Of a DNA stretch of 16,924 nt, positions 13,743 through 16,924 are shown piece after piece. Both the position numbers and the translations under genes were made by a program. The number at the start of each line of letters is the position of its first letter. The stretch's first letter is position 1. Source of the DNA: Candidatus Woykebacteria bacterium RIFCSPLOWO2_01_FULL_43_14. GTDB lineage: Bacteria; Patescibacteriota; Microgenomatia; Woykebacterales; 2-01-FULL-43-14. Location: assembly GCA_001816835.1 (NCBI GenBank), contig MHDB01000040.1, forward strand, positions 1 to 16,924, written 5' to 3'. The notes below the pieces were generated by a model. The model ran no database searches, was not told the DNA's origin, and was given only the letters and a program-made list of their open reading frames with translations.

Positions 13743-14123
13743 TCAATAACTAATATTTTTACCTTTTTTGTTCATTGAATTAATGATGCTTTGAAAAATA
13801 AGCGTTAGCTCCTGTGCTTCTTTCCATAAAGTTCTGCTTATCTCTTTATTTACCCCATCACATTGCACCATCATTCTCAACCAGTGTTTTGTTTCCTGAG
13901 ACTCTTTCTTACAAATAAAGATCTTATTCTTGAAATCCCTCGGTGAGCTCCCGCCATTGGCTTCCATATAATTAGCCCCGATGCTTGTTCCTGATCTTAT
14001 AAGCTGATTAATTAACGGTCTGGTGATAGAATTCTCAGGTATGAGTTTACAGAACTGTATTATTGCTTCTCCAAATTTTGCAGTTCTTTCTTCTAAGTTG
14101 TAATTGTTTGGAATTTGAGTCAT
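13743..14123 (-). CDS. S23-family four-helix-bundle protein
   Basis: 126 residues of the four-helix-bundle (S23 / 23S rRNA intervening-sequence protein) family, distantly related to the Avd protein of diversity-generating retroelements. Typical features: NLEERTAKFGEAIIQFCKLIP (helix 1), ITRPLINQLIRSGTSIGANYMEAN (helix 2, the family's most conserved stretch), FKNKIFICKKESQETKHWLRMM (helix 3) and ELTLIFQSIINSMNK (helix 4). Molecular function is not established; basic surfaces suggest nucleic acid binding. The gene lies in an inverted-repeat cassette, not in an rRNA gene. Start ATG 14123 has no Shine-Dalgarno but a -10 nine bases upstream within the repeat. Confidence 0.9.
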   Translation of the reverse strand: MTQIPNNYNLEERTAKFGEAIIQFCKLIPENSITRPLINQLIRSGTSIGANYMEANGGSSPRDFKNKIFICKKESQETKHWLRMMVQCDGVNKEISRTLWKEAQELTLIFQSIINSMNKKGKNISY

Positions 14124-14132
14124 TGATTATTC

Positions 14133-14161
14133 ATTGTAAATTGAGAACTGAGAATTGAAAA
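14133..14161 (-). promoter_or_regulatory. Promoter of the S23 gene inside the terminal repeat
   Basis: TTTTCA (14161-14156, 4/6) and TACAAT (14138-14133, 5/6) are 17 bases apart, and the ATG follows 9 bases after the -10. Both boxes fall inside the terminal repeat. In the short copy the -10 reads TACAGT. Confidence 0.45.
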
Positions 14162-15205
14162 TTAAAGTACCGTTCTAATAACTCTGAGCCAGAACCACCT
14201 AACTTTATCTGCAAAAGTAAGAACTCTGTACCAACTCGGTTCAATTACAAGATCGTAAGCTCCTACAAAAGAAACCAGAGTAGGGTTAAACCCTTGTTTA
14301 AATCGGGTAAAACCAATCCAAGGGTCATTTTCCGGCGCATCAGGTCCCGCGGCGCCCCACAAATCAAACTTGCTACACCCCAACTGCTTACCTAGCTTTA
14401 TCGCCCCCCACATCAAGGCATGTGAGGGCATTACCTCGCGCCCTTCGTCTGCCGAAGCCCCGTAGGGATAGTAGAGTGTATTGCCAAATTTAAACAGCAT
14501 CCAAGCGGCTAAGGTTTTCCCATTAACACTGGCGAGTAAGATTCTAGCCGCCCCTGTAGGCTGCAGGGTTAACCACAGATTACGATAGTATTGATCAGTA
14601 TGAACGAAGAATTTATTTCTCTTAGCAGTTTGTTTTTGAAGACGGATGAAAGTTTCAATGCCGTGTTGATCATTTTGTTCGCTGACCACAACCTCTTTTC
14701 TTTCAGAAAGCCTGATGTTGTAGCGCCACTTTTCATGCATTGAGGAGAGAAGTTCTTCCTCACTTTTGGTCAAATCCAAGTACAAGGTGTGTTTGGCAAA
14801 AATTTCCTTTTCACTGACGACCAGACCTTTCGTGCTAAAAACCTTTTCCCATTCACCTAGGCCAGCTGGTATGTTTGGTTCAATTTTTAGGAAGACGCAA
14901 TTATTTTTCTGGGCTGAGGTCTTTAGTCCTTCAAGGATTTCCCCCAGGGCTTCTGGAGATCCTACCACAGGACCTTTTGGTAAATAGCCAATGAATTTGT
15001 CAGTGTAGGGGACTGGATGAGTAGTGTACTGGGCAACGCCGACTAGTGCGTCACGGTCAAATACACCCAGGCGATGGGGAGTATTACCCATGGTTTTTTT
15101 AAATTCCCCCCAATCCCAGCTTTGGAGGATATGACCAGAAGGGTTGCATGCAACCAGGTTGTCCCAGTCTTCTTTTTGCTCAGGTCCAACTTCTCGAACG
15201 ATCAA
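14162..15205 (-). CDS. FemAB-type peptidoglycan bridge ligase 2 (GNAT fold)
   Basis: 347 residues with two GNAT-like halves. N-terminal half: GHILQSWDWGEFKKTMG, LGVFD..ALVGVAQY, IGYLPKGPVV and FLKIEPNIP. C-terminal half: LDLTKSEEELLSSMHEKWRYNIRLSERK, FIRLQKQTAKRNKFF, RILLASVNGKTLAAWMLFKF, YPYGAS and the family signature PWIGFTRFKQGFNP. It is the complete form; ligase 1 has the same order but a shorter first half. It starts at TTG 15205 directly after the truD TAG, with GGAGG (15214-15218) 8 bases upstream in the end of truD, which decides the start. Likely substrate is lipid II from the pathway that includes MurJ. Confidence 0.9.
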   Translation of the reverse strand: MIVREVGPEQKEDWDNLVACNPSGHILQSWDWGEFKKTMGNTPHRLGVFDRDALVGVAQYTTHPVPYTDKFIGYLPKGPVVGSPEALGEILEGLKTSAQKNNCVFLKIEPNIPAGLGEWEKVFSTKGLVVSEKEIFAKHTLYLDLTKSEEELLSSMHEKWRYNIRLSERKEVVVSEQNDQHGIETFIRLQKQTAKRNKFFVHTDQYYRNLWLTLQPTGAARILLASVNGKTLAAWMLFKFGNTLYYPYGASADEGREVMPSHALMWGAIKLGKQLGCSKFDLWGAAGPDAPENDPWIGFTRFKQGFNPTLVSFVGAYDLVIEPSWYRVLTFADKVRWFWLRVIRTVL

Positions 15206-16567
15206 CTAAGCGTCCTCCGCAACATCCTGATTCTTTGTTTCGCCTAACTCTTTCTCCAACTCACCAATTTCTTCTTTAAGGTTTCTCTGATCCTCCTTTA
15301 CCCAAGTAGGTATCGGGTCGCCTTCCCTGAGATTAAACAACATACTTAAGAAAGTGGTCGCATAAGCACCTTTGGGCAAGACAAAACTTAGTACCACCCC
15401 CTCAGTCAGAACTTTGTATTTTACTTTTTCCGGAAATATCACAACCGGAACTGTACCTCGTCTAAGCTGAATAAAAGGCATCTCAGGGATTCTAAGCTTC
15501 TTGGTATCAATCCCCTCACTCTTAAGTACAGGGCCGTATACCTCTAACGCTTCCGGACTGTCTCCAAAAAATGGAAAACTCTTTGGAAGCTTCTCACCAT
15601 TGTTTATACGGTTAGTTAATGTTTTGTTGAAAACATAGCTCATGTAAGCGTCATAATAGAGTTTGGTGAGATCACTGTTTCGTTTTAAGGAATAGATAAA
15701 ATCATTGGGTTCTTCCCGAAGACTTTGCAAAAACCTCAGTTCGTGAACGAAGTACATGGGTAACTTTTGATAAAGGCTATAAATTTTGTTCCAGTCTCGC
15801 CAGTTATCTTGTATCTGAACTCTGATCATAGATATAAAAGGCATTTCATACGGGGAGGTCTTAGCTAGGAACTCCTTCAAGGCGCCTTCAAAATCTCCTT
15901 GAAGTATCTTTTTACCAATAATATGTGCTCCTAGCCGCCGCCCAAAACGCTGGGTGCTGTAGAAGTTGGGGAAGCCTTCTGTTTCAAGTTTTTTTACTCT
16001 GGTACTGAAATCTTTTTCCGCAACAGGTTCCTGGGCCCTAACCATAATGGTAAACCTATTTCCGTATAGATTACCAATATGCATCGGATAACGCTCATAG
16101 GAGACATCTTTGAGAAAAATTGTCCCAAGTCTTAACCCTTCTAGTTTTTCTTTTTCCACCCCTTCAAAAGAAACTCGTTGAGAAGTGATCGCGACCGCGT
16201 CCTTCAAACCACCTCGAATAATACGGTTGTGGTAGATTCGAAGGTGTCTAGCGAGTTCCATCAATGCTTCGAGTGTGGCAATACCCTTTTTAACTAAAGT
16301 CGCGTGGGTAAACCGGGCTTGAGGGTTTTCTGTTATCTCCCAGCTAGGCGTTTCTTCTGTAGTACACACTTTTTTCTGAGGCGTAACTTCTTCAACAATA
16401 AAGTCTTCGGGGTAAAGCTTGATGTAACCATTGGGTAGAGACTCCATTCCTGGAACGCTTACCCCAATTTTTTCTAAATCTTCACTACTAAATTGTGGTT
16501 CAAACTTGGTAGCAAAATAAGGGTGCTCCTCAAACAATTTGTTAATAGAGCCTTGATTGTTCTGCAT
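15206..16567 (-). CDS. truD: tRNA pseudouridine synthase TruD family
   Basis: TruD-family enzymes convert U13 of tRNAs (and other uridines) to pseudouridine. 453 residues. Diagnostic blocks: YIKLYPEDFIVEEV (49-62), ATLVKKGIATLEAL, GGLKDAVAITSQ with catalytic D123, GNRFTIMVR, the NFYSTQRFGRR motif (201-211), and near the end LSFVLPKGAYATTFLSMLF. E. coli TruD has 349 residues; the extra length is a longer N-terminus, insert-domain growth and a charged coiled-coil-like C-terminal tail rich in Glu and Lys (about 418-450). ATG 16567 lies 7 bases after a -10. It heads the minus-strand unit truD - ligase 2 - S23 - ligase 1. Confidence 0.93.
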   Translation of the reverse strand: MQNNQGSINKLFEEHPYFATKFEPQFSSEDLEKIGVSVPGMESLPNGYIKLYPEDFIVEEVTPQKKVCTTEETPSWEITENPQARFTHATLVKKGIATLEALMELARHLRIYHNRIIRGGLKDAVAITSQRVSFEGVEKEKLEGLRLGTIFLKDVSYERYPMHIGNLYGNRFTIMVRAQEPVAEKDFSTRVKKLETEGFPNFYSTQRFGRRLGAHIIGKKILQGDFEGALKEFLAKTSPYEMPFISMIRVQIQDNWRDWNKIYSLYQKLPMYFVHELRFLQSLREEPNDFIYSLKRNSDLTKLYYDAYMSYVFNKTLTNRINNGEKLPKSFPFFGDSPEALEVYGPVLKSEGIDTKKLRIPEMPFIQLRRGTVPVVIFPEKVKYKVLTEGVVLSFVLPKGAYATTFLSMLFNLREGDPIPTWVKEDQRNLKEEIGELEKELGETKNQDVAEDA

Positions 16568-16574
16568 TTAACCT

Positions 16575-16603
16575 ATTCTATCATTCTATTAAGATTATGT
16601 CTA
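16575..16603 (-). promoter_or_regulatory. Promoter of truD, leaderless
   Basis: TAGACA (16603-16598) and TAGAAT (16580-16575) have exact 17-base spacing, 5/6 each. The truD ATG is 7 bases past the -10, where transcription would begin; no Shine-Dalgarno is present. Confidence 0.6.
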
Positions 16604-16618
16604 AGCGACTCCCTATGC

Positions 16619-16647
16619 TTGACTTTCACCCTATAGTGTGATAAAAT
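16619..16647 (+). promoter_or_regulatory. Strong promoter of the right-edge transcript
   Basis: TTGACT (16619-16624) and TAAAAT (16642-16647) with 17-base spacing, the same boxes and spacing as at 2800-2828; both have GA just before TAAAAT. Divergent from the truD promoter. Confidence 0.7.
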
Positions 16648-16653
16648 AGCTCT

Positions 16654-16918
16654 AACTCAGTTAATTCTTAGGTAGATTGGTTTAAAACCTTCCTCTTAAA
16701 CTACCACACTTTTTAGATCAGTCAGTTTGTGTTTTCTAGTGAAGGGTTTAGTTGGCAGCGACTTGCAGATCTAACCATTAGAGTACTTTGAAAATCTCCT
16801 AAGGTAAGTTCTCTTCTACAACACTCAGAGAGGCTAAAAGTTAGCCTTTGTGCGTGTTGCAGAGAAGGGAGCTTTGTAATACCTGTGTAGTTCTCCCCAT
16901 TTTACCATAAGAGGTACC
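16654..16918 (+). promoter_or_regulatory. Long structured 5' leader, unknown type
   Basis: About 265 nt with no ATG on the + strand and a chain of hairpins. H1 GGTAG / CTACC (16671-16675, 16701-16705) encloses GGTTT-A-AAACC (16679-16689). H2 is GGTTTAG / CTAACC (16745-16751, 16771-16776). H3 runs about 16809-16873 with CAACAC / GTGTTG (16819-16824, 16854-16859), an apical AGGCTAA / TTAGCCT with AAG loop (16831-16847) and further imperfect pairing outside. H4 is GGGAG / CTCCC (16867-16871, 16893-16897) followed by ATTTT. CCTCTTA (16692-16698), in the loop side of H1, is the exact complement of TAAGAGG (16908-16914), the ribosome binding site. I recognise no known riboswitch, T-box, RNase P, tmRNA or 6S core. 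Confidence 0.55.
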
Positions 16919-16924
16919 ATGAAT
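16919..16924 (+). CDS. First two codons of a gene cut by the right edge
   Basis: ATG AAT at the edge, preceded by AAGAGG (16909-16914) with 4-base spacing and by a strong promoter and long leader. Product unknown from this window. Confidence 0.5.

Larger units (their letters stand above)
13706..14163 (-). mobile_element. S23 gene cassette bounded by inverted terminal repeats
   Basis: A 458-base unit. On the minus strand the left end (14163 downward) is AATTTTC AATTCTC AGTTCTC AATTTAC heptamers, and the right end (13741-13706) finishes TGTAAATTGAAAATT, so the ends are inverted repeats. The single ORF begins in the left repeat and its TGA lies at the right repeat. A shortened copy with both ends lies at 12702-12798. 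The cassette sits exactly between the stop of ligase 2 (its TAA shares bases with the end) and the start of ligase 1, splitting what looks like a tandem pair. No transposase is present and no target duplication is evident, so mobility is inferred from the repeats and the deletion copy. Confidence 0.65.

Noticed and set aside
12702..14163. CRISPR array or rRNA intervening sequence
   Set aside because: The repeats are inverted ends and short heptamers rather than spaced direct repeats, and no rRNA sequence surrounds the S23 gene.
1..16924. tRNA or rRNA genes and alternative genetic code
   Set aside because: No cloverleaf or rRNA signature was seen on either strand, and TGA ends several genes without in-frame TGA in conserved proteins.

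Overview
The window looks like chromosome from a member of the Candidate Phyla Radiation (Patescibacteria), most likely of the Microgenomates type. This is an inference from gene content and divergence, not a database match. The reasons are compact AT-leaning coding, reduced versions of housekeeping proteins (a 214-residue HolA-like protein, a 360-residue phosphoglycerate kinase, a 227-residue triosephosphate isomerase), a Gram-positive-like envelope set (LCP, sortase, paired FemAB-type ligases, MurJ), PilN/PilO-like genes and an S23 four-helix-bundle gene. TGA is used as a normal stop (for example pilN-like, trxA, S23), so this is not a code-25 lineage.

Layout, left to right: the C-terminal part of lepA (+) meets murJ (-) tail to tail with an 8-base overlap. 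A divergent promoter region follows. On the + strand it drives a compact unit holding a 10-codon upstream ORF, a hairpin touching a strong Shine-Dalgarno, an unrecognised 74-residue protein of unlike codon use, and a perfect 34-base palindromic terminator (2800-3184). Next come rpsT, a PilN-like and a PilO-like gene, a small membrane protein, then a secreted cohesin-domain protein ending in an LPKSG sorting signal (+), which converges on a sortase.

From 10787 back to 5575 runs one minus-strand operon: histidine phosphatase, thioredoxin, pgk, tpiA, LCP protein, HolA-like protein, sortase. A UvrD/PcrA helicase (+) diverges from it. On the minus strand from 16567 to 12801 lie truD, FemAB-type ligase 2, an S23 gene inside a terminal-inverted-repeat cassette, and FemAB-type ligase 1. 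A 97-base deletion derivative of the same cassette separates ligase 1 from uvrD. At the right edge a promoter divergent from truD starts a long, visibly structured leader that reaches the first two codons of a truncated gene.

The envelope genes fit one theme: lipid II export (MurJ), attachment of polymers (LCP), cross-bridge amino-acid addition (FemAB pair) and covalent anchoring of a cohesin protein (sortase). The glycolytic pair pgk-tpiA sits with a phosphatase and thioredoxin.

The most noteworthy signals are: (1) the 2800-3184 unit with an apparent translated leader peptide; (2) the S23 cassette whose terminal repeat appears to carry the gene's own promoter, plus its MITE-like derivative; (3) a repeated pattern of -10 boxes 6-9 nt before start codons, which suggests leaderless mRNAs for first genes while internal genes use Shine-Dalgarno sites; (4) the 265-nt structured leader at the right edge.
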